The notes under the pieces are model-generated. The model ran no database searches, was not told the origin of the DNA, and was given only the letters and a program-made list of their open reading frames with translations. The position numbers and the translations under genes were made by a program. DNA of 64,000 nt. It comes from JALZAQ01 sp038253885 (GTDB lineage Bacteria; Gemmatimonadota; Gemmatimonadetes; Gemmatimonadales; Gemmatimonadaceae). The DNA is taken from assembly GCA_038253885.1 (NCBI GenBank), contig JBBSGP010000012.1, positions 1 through 64,000 of the forward strand, in the 5' to 3' direction. Positions 1-8,700 of the stretch are shown here, in pieces (position 1 is the first letter of the stretch; each line of letters begins with the position of its first letter).

Positions 1-308
1 ACCCGGCTGGCCTGCGTCTGGGGCTCCTGGAGCTCCTGGGCGATGTGCCGGTCGAGCGGCATCATCGCCGCCGTGCCGATGATCACGCCAGCCGCGAACA
101 GGGCGTCGCCGCGAACGAACAACCGGCGGTTGTCCGAGATCCGGCGCGCGCTATCGGGGGTGAGTGACACCGCTCGCGATGTCACGCCGACGCCGGCATT
201 GGCCGGTCGGCTCTGCGAGCGGGCCGAGCCGGGCCCGACGGCCAGCGCCAACACGAGCGCGAGGAATGCTGCGGAGCGGGTTCTCCCGCCACGGGGCGAT
301 CGGTGCAC
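1..308 (-). CDS. N-terminus of secreted PAP2-like protein (partial, runs off left edge)
   Basis: Reading the minus strand, an open frame starts at a GTG (first base 308) and continues to the window edge. It begins with a basic n-region (RGGRTR) and a hydrophobic stretch (AAFLALVLALAVGPGSARSQ), so a Sec signal peptide is likely. The following part (RRLFVRGDALFAAGVIIGTA...PLDRHIA) resembles in layout the segment just after the signal peptide of the upstream PAP2 gene (...RDLAEVTRRAGDRHS...GGMVAGTALL), so this is probably a second, tandem PAP2-family protein. The GTG lies about 30 bases after the upstream stop, so the two are probably co-transcribed. The catalytic part is outside the window; the family call rests on the N-terminal resemblance and synteny only, and the start lacks an obvious ribosome binding site. 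Confidence 0.5.
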   Translation of the reverse strand, partial: MHRSPRGGRTRSAAFLALVLALAVGPGSARSQSRPANAGVGVTSRAVSLTPDSARRISDNRRLFVRGDALFAAGVIIGTAAMMPLDRHIAQELQEPQTQASR

Positions 309-337
309 GCTTCAGTCGGTTCGGGAAGCGAGTCGGG

Positions 338-1387
338 TCAGAACGCGTGCGACCAGCCCATTCCGCGCACGTGGCGTCCGACCAGTGGAACGACGTCCGA
401 GGACGCGAGCCAGCGGACAACCCCAAGGTGACTTCGCGACGCGTCCTCCACCAGACCCGAAGGCAATGGAGAATCCGGAGCGCGGTCCAGAACCGTACGT
501 CCCCTCTGGACAGCCCGATGGGCGAACGCGGACCCGATGACCAGCGCCAGAGGATAGTCGCTCACCCAGTGCACCCCATTGTTCACCATCACGAAGGCGA
601 CGAGCCCCGTTGTGGCATAACCGATGGGGCGGACGAATCGCTTCTCGGGGTAGTTCTCCGCGACGACGAGCACCGTCGACCAGAGCGCCGCGAGATGGCC
701 CGAGGGGAAAGCATCGTACCGCGGGACGTTCTCGGCATACGCAGAGGGGCTGGGAAAGGGCCGCCACCGGCCACCGCTGACCGTCGCCGTGCCGGGCGTC
801 TCGCGGCCGGCGATATGCTTCCCGAGCTGGGCGGCGATACCCACGCCCATGAGCGCCTCGGTGATCTCGCTCGCGGTGCGCAACGCGCGATAGTCGTTCC
901 GGAGCGATCCGAATGCCAGAAAGGATCCGGCCACGCCGAGCTGTGTCCAGCCATTTCCGAGGAAGTAGAGGCCGGAGCTGAACGTTGTCGGTAGCTCGAG
1001 CAGGCCGCCGACACGGATCTCGGTGTGGTTGGTGGACAGGGAGATCCGCCGGCCGAAGCGCTGTGTCTCGTCCACGATCTGCTGGTCGGTCGCGACCAGG
1101 AGCGCGGTGCCGGCGACCATGCCGCCGAGCACGAGGAGACTGTGGCGATCGCCCGCACGTCGAGTGACCTCGGCGAGATCCCGCGGGACGCTTCGCACCG
1201 ACTGGAGCCGCGCGGGCCGCGTGAACAGGAAAAACCGATCGGGCGCAACGCGATACGTCTGGGGGAGCGTCGTTCGCGGAGCGGCGGCTGCGGAGTCCGC
1301 GATCGGCGCGCTCTTCTGTTGGGCCAGCGCGATCCTGCCGCAGAGGATCGTGGCGGCGAGAAGGAGTGAACCAGGGTAACAATGCAC
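338..1387 (-). CDS. Secreted PAP2-superfamily protein with degenerate catalytic motifs
   Basis: 349 residues: signal peptide about 1-22 (ends ALAQ), then several hydrophobic helices and the PAP2 (type 2 phosphatidic acid phosphatase) core. Motif 2 is intact as FPSGH at about 227-231, and the nucleophile-type histidine of motif 3 lies in GVHWVSD (His273, Asp277). Motif 1 reads KHIAGRETP (about 190-198), so the usual final Arg of K-x6-RP is Thr, and the SR that normally precedes motif 3 is VM. The family normally dephosphorylates lipid phosphates on the outer side of the membrane; with two active-site arginines replaced, activity or substrate may differ. It is followed on the same strand by a second PAP2-like gene. 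The fold call is firm, the activity less so. Confidence 0.8.
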   Translation of the reverse strand: MHCYPGSLLLAATILCGRIALAQQKSAPIADSAAAAPRTTLPQTYRVAPDRFFLFTRPARLQSVRSVPRDLAEVTRRAGDRHSLLVLGGMVAGTALLVATDQQIVDETQRFGRRISLSTNHTEIRVGGLLELPTTFSSGLYFLGNGWTQLGVAGSFLAFGSLRNDYRALRTASEITEALMGVGIAAQLGKHIAGRETPGTATVSGGRWRPFPSPSAYAENVPRYDAFPSGHLAALWSTVLVVAENYPEKRFVRPIGYATTGLVAFVMVNNGVHWVSDYPLALVIGSAFAHRAVQRGRTVLDRAPDSPLPSGLVEDASRSHLGVVRWLASSDVVPLVGRHVRGMGWSHAF

Positions 1388-1722
1388 CGGAGCAGGGTAA
1401 CGGGTCCCGAACGAGGCTGCAACGGCGCAGTGCCGACGCTCCCATCCTCGTCGAGGAGCCCCGTGGCCGCTTGCCCTTTGCGATGGAGAGGGTTAGCTTT
1501 TTTGACAGCGACACACGCGCATTCGTGCGCGGCACACGTTCCAATTGAAACTGGGGCCTGCACTCGCGGGCTCTTTTTTTATGTGTGTCGCCACCAGGAC
1601 GAGCGGCATTCGGCCGCACCCCGGAGGAACACCGCCCATCGCGAGCGCACATCGCGATTCTCCGTGGAGTCGGCGCGCGGTTCATGCCGGGCGATGACGA
1701 CACGAAAATCAGGAGTTAGGCT
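1388..1722. other. 335-base non-coding region between PAP2 gene and cold-shock gene
   Basis: No convincing protein-coding frame. It separates the minus-strand PAP2 pair from the plus-strand cold-shock gene, so it should carry both promoters and the cold-shock leader. Visible elements: a TTGACA hexamer at 1502-1507 without a clear -10; a small 6-bp stem with a TTCG loop at 1516-1531; a terminator-like hairpin at 1554-1580; and an AGGAG-type ribosome binding site just before the ATG at 1723. Cold-shock genes commonly have long structured leaders, and this one fits that pattern. Confidence 0.5.
1554..1580 (+). terminator. Terminator-like hairpin with T-tract in the cold-shock leader (possible attenuator)
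   Basis: GCCTGC (1556-1561), loop ACTC, GCGGGC (1566-1571), extended by a G-T and a G-C pair, then a run of seven T at 1574-1580. The T-tract is on the plus strand, so it would stop plus-strand transcription, yet no plus-strand gene lies upstream. It sits 143 bases before the cold-shock start codon, so it may be a conditional terminator in the leader or the 3' end of a small RNA. Confidence 0.5.
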
Positions 1723-1935
1723 ATGCGTACGACCGGCACCGTGAAGTGGTTCAACGACGACAAGGGCTTCGGATTCATCACTCCCGCGGATGGACAGAAG
1801 GATTGCTTCGTCCATCATTCGGCCATCCAGGGCAGCGGCTTCAAGTCGCTGACCGAGGGAGACAAGGTCGAGTTCGACGTCGTGCAGGGGCAGAAGGGGC
1901 CCGCTGCCGAGAATGTCTCGAAGGTGACCGCTTGA
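1723..1935 (+). CDS. csp: Cold-shock domain protein
   Basis: A 70-residue single cold-shock domain, the usual length for the family. The RNA-binding motifs are plain: RNP1 KGFGFI at about 14-19 and RNP2-like CFVHHSAI at about 28-35 (His for the more common Phe). It starts TGTVKWFN as in CspA relatives. The role is binding single-stranded RNA and DNA in the cytoplasm, as an RNA chaperone during cold or growth shifts. The ATG is preceded by an AGGAG ribosome binding site. The leader is long and holds a terminator-like hairpin; a strong GAGA-loop hairpin follows the gene. No partner genes; it appears monocistronic. Confidence 0.95.
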   Translation: MRTTGTVKWFNDDKGFGFITPADGQKDCFVHHSAIQGSGFKSLTEGDKVEFDVVQGQKGPAAENVSKVTA

Positions 1936-1973
1936 CGGTCCTGACGCTGGGGTGAGAGCCTCGGCGTCATCTG

Positions 1974-2007
1974 AACGGCCGGTCCGATGAGAATCGGGCC
2001 GGCCGTT
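1974..2007 (+). terminator. 15-bp hairpin with GAGA tetraloop after the cold-shock gene
   Basis: Arms AACGGCCGGTCCGAT (1974-1988) and ATCGGGCCGGCCGTT (1993-2007) pair fully with one G-T wobble, closing on GAGA, a GNRA tetraloop. It starts 39 bases after the cold-shock stop. No T-tract follows, so this is either a U-less intrinsic terminator of the high-GC kind or an mRNA-stabilising 3' hairpin. Confidence 0.6.
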
Positions 2008-2063
2008 CTGGTATTCGGCGCGTCGGGTCGGCAGATTCGAGTTTCCGTCCACCACGAGTATCA

Positions 2064-2993
2064 ATGACCCGCGTCGGTGCCACCGTCCTCGCGCTGTTGC
2101 TCTGTGTCGTTCGGCTTCCGGGGCAGAGTTCGCTCGCGACCACTCACCGGCTCATGCCATCTCCCACGACCGTCGCGTGGGGCTACTACGATGCGGCCGC
2201 GCCTCCAGTTCTTCGCGTGAGCTCGGGCGACCGGGTGATCGTCGGGACGCTGATCACCTCCAGCCCGACACGCCTCGAAGGAGCAGGCGTCGCGCCCCGC
2301 GATGTCGAGCAATCGCTCCGCGACATCTACGCGTCAGTCACGAACAAGGGCCCGGGCGGCCATATCCTGACCGGCCCCATCTTCGTCTCCGGCGCAGACT
2401 CGGGCGATGTGCTCGAGGTGCGCATCCGCAAGATCGCCCTCGCGCTGCCCTACGCGTACAATGGCTTCGGCGCGAAGAGCGGTTTTCTTCCCGAGGACTT
2501 CGGTTACGCGAAGATGCGCATCATTCCGCTCGATGCCCGCAGGATGACGGCGCATTTCGCCCCCGGCGTCGACATCCCGCTGCGTCCCTTCTTCGGGAGT
2601 ATCGGTGTGGCTCCGCCCAGGTCGGCCGGCCGTATCAATAGCGCCCCACCCGGCGTTCATGCCGGCAATCTCGACAACAAGGAGCTGGTGGCCGGCACGA
2701 CGCTATTCATTCCGGTCCACACCCGCGGCGCCCTCCTGGAGATCGGCGATGGCCATGCCGCGCAGGGCAACGGTGAGGTGGACATCACGGCGCTCGAGAC
2801 ATCGCTCACCCGCACGGGCTCTCGAAGGACGACGCGTACATGCTCGCCAGCGCCGCGTGCGATGTCGATATCACCGAGCTGGTGGACGGCAACGTCGGGT
2901 GTCCACGTCATGATTCCGAAGTCCCTGTTCGGAGCACCGAACAGGCACTCTCCGAGATCGAGGCTGGGGTCAGCTTCGACCCGGAAGCCCTGA
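2064..2993 (+). pseudogene. Acetamidase/formamidase family gene, internally deleted and frameshifted
   Basis: The first about 250 codons read well as a secreted FmdA/AmdA-family protein: signal peptide, GGHILTGPIFV, DNKELVAGTTLFIPVH, GDGHAAQGNGEVDITALETS. The family hydrolyses acetamide or formamide to ammonia and the acid. After ALETSLT (about 2804-2820) the frame is lost: the reading frame one base on continues with GLSKDDAYMLASAACDVDIT, and near 2898-2901 an extra base returns it to the first frame for VHVMIPKSLF. The roughly 50 residues usually found between ALETSLT and the GLSxDDAY segment (the RAETPTH region) are absent. So there is one internal deletion plus two frame changes, and the gene is probably non-functional unless these are sequence errors. 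The 3' end overlaps the convergent GMC gene by 24 bases. Confidence 0.75.
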
Positions 2994-4594
2994 CGCCATC
3001 GCCGAGGCCGACCGCAGCGACAACGCGCAGAAGGTGAGGGTGGCGTTGGCACAGCCCCCGCTCACGCACGTCGGCGCGCCCACGACGAACAGATTGTCGT
3101 GGTCATGCGCCCGTCCCCACGAATCCACGACGCTGGTCGCGGGGTCGACCCCCATGCGACAGCCGCCGGCGGGGTGGTCCTGGAAATTGTCGTCGTCCGC
3201 CTCGAATCGGATCACCGTACCCGTCCCGATCGAGCCATTCCCTCGATGAGACCCCGTATCTGGCCCTCGGACCATTCGCGCAGAGCCGCGGACTCGCTCG
3301 CATCCCGAAAGGCGAGAGCGGGGAGTGGATCGCCATGATGATTGCGGCGCCTTCCGTCGAGAGTCAGGGCGCTATCTCGATCGGGAATCACATCATAATA
3401 GGCGCGGACGCGCGCCGTGCCACCGAGCGTCCGGGCGCGCCAGTCGTGTAGGATCTCATCGCCGAGCATCAGCTCTCCGGCGTCGTTCCTGAGGCGAGGC
3501 GTGCGGCCGACGGACGATTCCCAGACCCGCAGATCGTGACGGAGATAGCGACCATCCGCGCGTGGAGCTGTCCGCATGAATTGCTTCGTCACCAGCGAAT
3601 GCTGGCCGTTCATGCCGGGATAGAGGCGCCGCGGCAGAGCGACGAAAGCCTGCACGTTGCGATGGCCAGCGAGGTAGCGGCCGACGAGCCCGGAGCGGTT
3701 CGCGATCCCCGTTGGCGCGCGCGATGATGCCGACAGCAGCAGGAGGTGAGAGCTCCACACATATCCGCCTGCCACCACGAAGAGACGGGCGTGGAATTCG
3801 AGCGGAGTGCTGTTCCGGTCCCGGCGCACGGCCTCGGCGTGGCTGACCCGCATCGAGCGGCGATCGAGAACGAGCCTCCGCACGAGAACGCGCGGATGCA
3901 TCGTCACCCGGCCGCTACGCCGCAGCGGAGTCCAGGTGAAGTCCGGGGAGTATTTTGCCCCGACAGGACAGATCGGCGTGCACGTATCGTTTCGGCAGCA
4001 CGCGGCGCGGCCCCGATAGGGGAGGGAATTCTTGGCCGACGGCTGACTCCACATCGCGATGCCGGCGCCCGACGCCCACTCCTTTAGTTGTGCCAGGTTG
4101 TACGTCAGCGGCAGCGGTGGCATCGGGAACGGTTTCTGCCGCGGATCCATGTCGATAGGTCCTTGCTCCCCCGCCACGCCCATCACTTCCTCTGCCTCCT
4201 GGTACCATGGCTCGAGCTCGTCGTACGACACGGGCCAATCGCTGCCCACCCCGTAGAGTGAGCGAAGCCGGAAGTCCTCCGGACTGAAGCGCGGCGTCAC
4301 TCCTCCCCAATGCATCGCGAGCCCGCCGACCTGCATCGAGCGCGACTGCAGTGGACCTTCGATCTCGTATCCCTCGAGATGATCCGCCGGCCACGGACTC
4401 TCACCATAGCGCAGAAAGCGATCGCGCAGCGCGGGCCGATGGTGCAGAGATGGGACGTCGTCCCCGGCCTCCGCTACCACGACGCTCGCGCCCGTCGTGC
4501 GGGCCAGCCGATCGGCGACCATCGCGGCGCTGATACCGGAGCCGATGATGCATACGTCGCTCTCGATCACCCGTGGTCCGGCCGCTGGCGGCAT
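2970..4594 (-). pseudogene. GMC-type FAD oxidoreductase large subunit with one frameshift
   Basis: Reads as a glucose-methanol-choline family dehydrogenase like the catalytic subunit of membrane gluconate or sugar dehydrogenases. The start ATG (4592-4594) is one base after the stop of the small-subunit gene. Visible parts: FAD dinucleotide fold DVCIIGSGISAAMVADRLA near the N-terminus; a Cys-rich segment (CCRNDTCTPICPVGAKY) of the type that binds a 3Fe-4S cluster in FAD glucose dehydrogenases; and C-terminal HPAGGCRMG and NATLT carrying the catalytic His/Asn. The first frame ends at a TGA at 3212-3214, right after EGMARSG, while the conserved C-terminus (TVIRFEADDDNFQDHPAGG...) continues in another frame down to 2970. 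One base near 3225-3240 would restore a protein of about 540 residues, a normal family length. A sequencing error or a young pseudogene are both possible. Confidence 0.75.
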
Positions 4595-4595
4595 C

Positions 4596-5189
4596 TCAGC
4601 CTCGAGCCGCGATCGGGAGCGGCTTTCGCGTTGATGTCCCGAGGGGCCGGCATTGGTCGCGGCCGATGTCCGCCTTATAGCAGAGGTCGGTGGCCGCGGA
4701 GCTGCCGTAGAAGTGCGAGAGCAGCGCCACGGCGACATGAGGCGCGCGGACGACGGCCGGCATGCCGTCGAGCTTCTCTCCGATCAGTACCTCGCGTACC
4801 AGTGCACGGCGCTGATCGATCGACAGCTCGCCGAAGGCGCTTCGATGTCGCGCGCGAGCGCGGCGCTCCAGGGCATCGAGCTGGGCCATCCATCGCGTCG
4901 CCGGTGTGGGACCGGCGTACTCGAGCTTCGACGTTCCGTACCCGTGCAGAATCTCCGCCTCTTCACGGTATCCCGACATCCAGCGCCGGAAGTCCCCCAC
5001 CACGGCGTCTACTCCGGTACTTCCGAGGGCCGATGGCAGAACGCTCTCGCCGAGCGCGGCCAGCGTTCGCGAATCGGTCCGCAGCTCCTCGACTGCCGAC
5101 GCATGCGCCAGGCGAACGATGGCCATCGCCGGCCAGGCCGCGGCCAGCCTGCCGAGGAAGGCGCGACGGGAATGCAGGAGGCGCGTCAT
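4596..5189 (-). CDS. Gluconate 2-dehydrogenase subunit 3 family protein (Tat-exported)
   Basis: 197 residues, normal for the Gluconate_2-dh3 family, the small subunit that accompanies periplasmic GMC-type dehydrogenases. The N-terminus MTRLLHSRRAFLGRL has a twin-arginine motif (SRRAFL) followed by a hydrophobic stretch, so it is probably exported folded and carries the GMC subunit along, which has no signal of its own. The middle holds the family pattern LGESVLPSALGSTGVDAVV and FRRWMSG. It lies directly upstream of the GMC gene with one base between stop and start, so the two are coupled. No cytochrome c subunit gene, the common third partner, is nearby; a cupredoxin lies upstream. Confidence 0.85.
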   Translation of the reverse strand: MTRLLHSRRAFLGRLAAAWPAMAIVRLAHASAVEELRTDSRTLAALGESVLPSALGSTGVDAVVGDFRRWMSGYREEAEILHGYGTSKLEYAGPTPATRWMAQLDALERRARARHRSAFGELSIDQRRALVREVLIGEKLDGMPAVVRAPHVAVALLSHFYGSSAATDLCYKADIGRDQCRPLGTSTRKPLPIAARG

Positions 5190-5285
5190 GCAACGAATCT
5201 TGCACGTATGGGCTCACGCAGCCAGATGCGCCAGGGGCGCGCGGACGGAGCCGCGCGCCCCTGGTGTGCGCCGGTGGCGCGACCG

Positions 5286-5576
5286 TCACTCCACGCGTAC
5301 TGTCGAGCGCATCCAGGGGTGGATGCAGCACTGGACCTTGACCGTCTGATCTTTCACGCCGGGAAGGGGCAAGCTGTATGTGCCGCCTGGTGGAACGAAG
5401 TCTTCGGCGTCGAGCGTCTTGCACTCTTCCGCCTCGACGGGATTCCTGGAGAGCGTGTTCAGGAAGGGCACGACGCCCCCGCCGAAATTCTGGACGCGGG
5501 TGAAGGTGTGCGTCTCGCCCCCATCGTTCCTGGCGAGAAGGGTGGTGCCCTCGTCCACGGAGCGCCGCCGCGGCAC
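5286..5576 (-). CDS. Cupredoxin-like copper protein, N-terminus unclear
   Basis: The C-terminal half has the type 1 copper pattern: a His in GGETHTFTRV and the Cys-His-Met set in VQCCIHPWM, ending STVRVE, so this is a small plastocyanin-like electron carrier. The listed start is a GTG, but the same frame keeps looking like real protein upstream (RGDRYARAARYEWRFVP) back to an in-frame TGA at 5652-5654, with no ATG, GTG or TTG in between. The signal peptide expected for a periplasmic cupredoxin is therefore missing, and the 5' end may be broken by a frameshift. It sits 96 bases upstream of the dehydrogenase small subunit on the same strand and could be its electron acceptor (inference). Confidence 0.6.
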   Translation of the reverse strand: MPRRRSVDEGTTLLARNDGGETHTFTRVQNFGGGVVPFLNTLSRNPVEAEECKTLDAEDFVPPGGTYSLPLPGVKDQTVKVQCCIHPWMRSTVRVE

Positions 5577-5757
5577 GAAGCGCCACTCGTACCGCGCCGC
5601 CCGCGCATAGCGATCGCCACGAAGCTGGACCGGAAGTCTCGGACCGGCGAGTCAAGTGGGGTGAAGCGCCGAATTGGCGGGGTGAGGCCGCTCGCCGGCC
5701 GTCGCGAGCGCCTCCGTGACCGATGGAGGGTTGCTACGTCCTCCGGCCGCGGCCGTT

Positions 5758-5763
5758 TATCAT
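5758..5763 (+). promoter_or_regulatory. Candidate -10 box (TATCAT) for the glucan synthase
   Basis: TATCAT followed by TCG lies 7 bases before the GTG at 5771. A transcript would start at or beside that GTG, which favours 5771 over the in-frame ATG at 5723 and suggests a leaderless message. No recognisable -35. Confidence 0.35.
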
Positions 5764-5770
5764 TCGCACG

Positions 5771-8700
5771 GTGAATACCGAGACTCTACCCTCGCGGCGA
5801 CGCTCGCGTCCGTTTCGACTATCGGGCGCTGCCGCTCCGCCAACCCAGAATGCCGACGCGCAGGCGGGGCCGCTTCGGCGCGAGCTCTTCGGACCGGATC
5901 ATCTCGCCGAGCACGCCCGCCAACTCGCGAGAAGCCAGCAACTCGAGTTGGCCGGACCGCGGCGGGGAAGAAAGCGGCGCGAGCGACCTCTCCTGCTCGC
6001 GCGCCTCGACGACACGGAGCTGGTTCTGACGTGGGTGCGGGAGACGCTCCTGGGTGCCAGCCGGGCTGGCGTGGACGTGAGTCCCGCCGGCGCGTGGCTG
6101 CTCGACAATTTCTTCGTCGTGCTGGAGCACATTCGCGAGATCCGCGCGAACATGCCGATCGGCTACTACCACGAGCTGCCGAAGCTCTCCGGCGGCCCGC
6201 TCGCCGGATATCCGCGCGTCTACGAGATCGCGATCGAGCTCATCGCCCACACCGATGGGCGACTGGACGCGCAGAACATCGATCTCATGGTGCGGGAGTT
6301 CCAGAGCAAGACCCCGCTCACTCTGGGCGAGCTCTGGGCGTGGCCGGCGATGCTGAGGATGGGGCTCCTCGAGAACGTCCGTAGGATGGCCCTCCGCACG
6401 GCGCGGGATGTCAGGGATGCGGAAGAGGCGGACCGGTGGGTAGCCCGTTTCCACGAGGCCGCGACCGCCAACGACCAGCTCGCGCGAGCTGACGGCGAGC
6501 CGGTGAGCGGCCCGCGCCCCGCTCCGCCGGGTGACGACCGGCTCTCTCGCGAGCTCGAGTCGTTCGTCAACGATCCTCCCGAGCTGACGCCGGCGTTCCT
6601 GACTCGCTTCCTCCGCGAGATCCGGACTCGACGTGCCGACTTCACCCCGCTGCTCTGGCTCGAGCAGTGGATCGCCGAAGATGCGATGACGGTGGAGGAG
6701 GCGGTGCAGCGCAGCACGCAGGGACTGTCTCTGACGCAGCTCGTGATGGCGAACAGCATCACCAGCCTCCGGAGTGTCGCGAGCTTCGATTGGCGCGACT
6801 TCGTGGAATCGGCGAGCGTGACCGAGGCGGTCCTCCGGCGCGATCCGGCGCGGCTCTACGCGGCCATGACGTTCGAGACCCGCGACAGCTACCGTCACGT
6901 GATCGAGGCGATGGCGAAGCGGACACGGCGCAGCGAGCCCGATGTGGCGGAGACGGCTGTAGCCATCGCCGAAACGGCGCCGGCCCCAGGCCCGCGTGAG
7001 CGCGTGTCACACGTCGGGTTCTATCTCGTGGACGACGGGAGGAAGTATCTCGAGAAGGCGATCGGTTATCGCACCAAGTGGCGCGAGCGGGTCCGGCGCG
7101 GCGCTCTCCGGCATCCGAACGCCGTCTACTTTGGCCCCCTGGCGGCGACCGTGGTCGCGGCGCTTCTACTCGCTCTGCTGCCCCTGCCCGATGATGTGGG
7201 CATCGCCGCGCGCGTCACCGCCGCGCTGTTGGCGCTCATTCCTGCCAGCGAGGCGGCGATCGCCGTCGTCAACCAGATCGTGGTCGTGCTGGTGCATCCG
7301 GCGCGATTGCCCCGTCTCGATTACGAGGCCGGGGTCGCGGCTGCCGACCGGACCGTGGTCGCCGTTCCCCTTCTCCTGCCTGGTGTCGAGGCGGTGCGTG
7401 ACGCGCTCGACCATCTCGAGGCGCAGTATCTGGCCAACCGCGATCCCGAGGTGCGGTTTGCGCTTCTTGGCGACCTCACCGACGCTGATCGGGAAACGCT
7501 CGACGACGACGCGGCGATCACGGCCGCCGTGGTCGAGGGGGTGCGGGCGCTGAACGAGATCTACGGAGCGAGCTCGCCGCCGTTCTACGCGTTCCTGCGA
7601 GCGCGCCGATGGAATCCGAGCGAGGGCGTCTGGATGGGTTGGGAGAGGAAGCGTGGAAAGCTCGGAGACTTCAACGCCTATCTGCTCGGCGCGGCGCGCG
7701 ACGCGTTCAGTGTCGTGGAGGGAGATCCGGCCTGGCTCGCCGGTGTGCGATACGTCATCACGCTCGATGCCGACACCGTGCTCCCTCGAGGCGCCGCGGC
7801 AACGCTCGTCGGCACGATGGCGCATCCGCTGAACCGTCCGGAATTCGACGCCGAGCGTGGCCGCGTCGTTCGGGGATACGGAATTCTGCAGCCACGGGTG
7901 AGCGTGACCCTGGAGTCCGCCAATCGGTCGCGCTATGCCGCGGTCTTTGCCGGCCATCCAGGAGTGGACCCGTACACGACGGCGGTGTCCGACGTGTACC
8001 AGGATCTCTATCGCGAGGGCACCTTCACCGGAAAGGGAATCTACGACCTCGCCGTTTTCGAGCGATCCACCGCGGGTCGCTTTCCGGAGAACGCGCTCCT
8101 CAGCCATGACCTGATCGAGGGCGCATTCGCCCGCGCCGGTTTGGTCACCGACGTCGAGGTGTTCGACGAGTACCCCTCGCGCTATCTCGCCGCCAGTCAG
8201 CGGCAGCACCGCTGGATTCGCGGTGACTGGCAGCTGCTGCCGTGGCTGGGTCTGCGAGTGCCCGGTCCGGACGGCCCGTCGCGCAACCCGTTGTCGACGG
8301 TGTCGCGCTGGAAGATCGCGGACAATCTCCGCCGGAGCATCTGGCCCATATCGGTTCTGGCGTGGTGGCTTGCATCGTGGACGCTCCTGCCCGGCCGATC
8401 GGCGCTCTGGTCGCTGGCGGTGCTGCTGGCGCTCGCCACACCCTGGGTAGCGGCGATCGTCAGCGCGCTCCTGCGGCCTCCGCGCGATCTCTCCTGGGCG
8501 CCGTACTACGCGGCGGTGTGGCGCGACGCCAGGAGCGCGATGGCGCAGATTGGCCTCTCGCTCGTCTTTCTTCCCCATCTGGCTCTCGTCTCCCTCGACG
8601 CGATCGGCCGCACTGTCGGGCGTGTTCTCGTCACGCGCCGGCATCTGTTGGAGTGGACGACGGCGTCGCATGCCGAGCGCACGGCGCCGACCAGCCAGCT

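Noticed and set aside
1502..1507. TTGACA as -35 of the cold-shock gene
   Set aside because: No acceptable -10 at 16-18 bases; left as unproven.
312..1703. 463-residue minus-strand open frame
   Set aside because: Arg/Pro-rich shadow of the PAP2 gene in another frame; no domain pattern and it crosses the leader of the cold-shock gene.
7166..8671. 501-residue minus-strand open frame
   Set aside because: Antisense to the GT84 domain; Arg-rich and without recognisable motifs.
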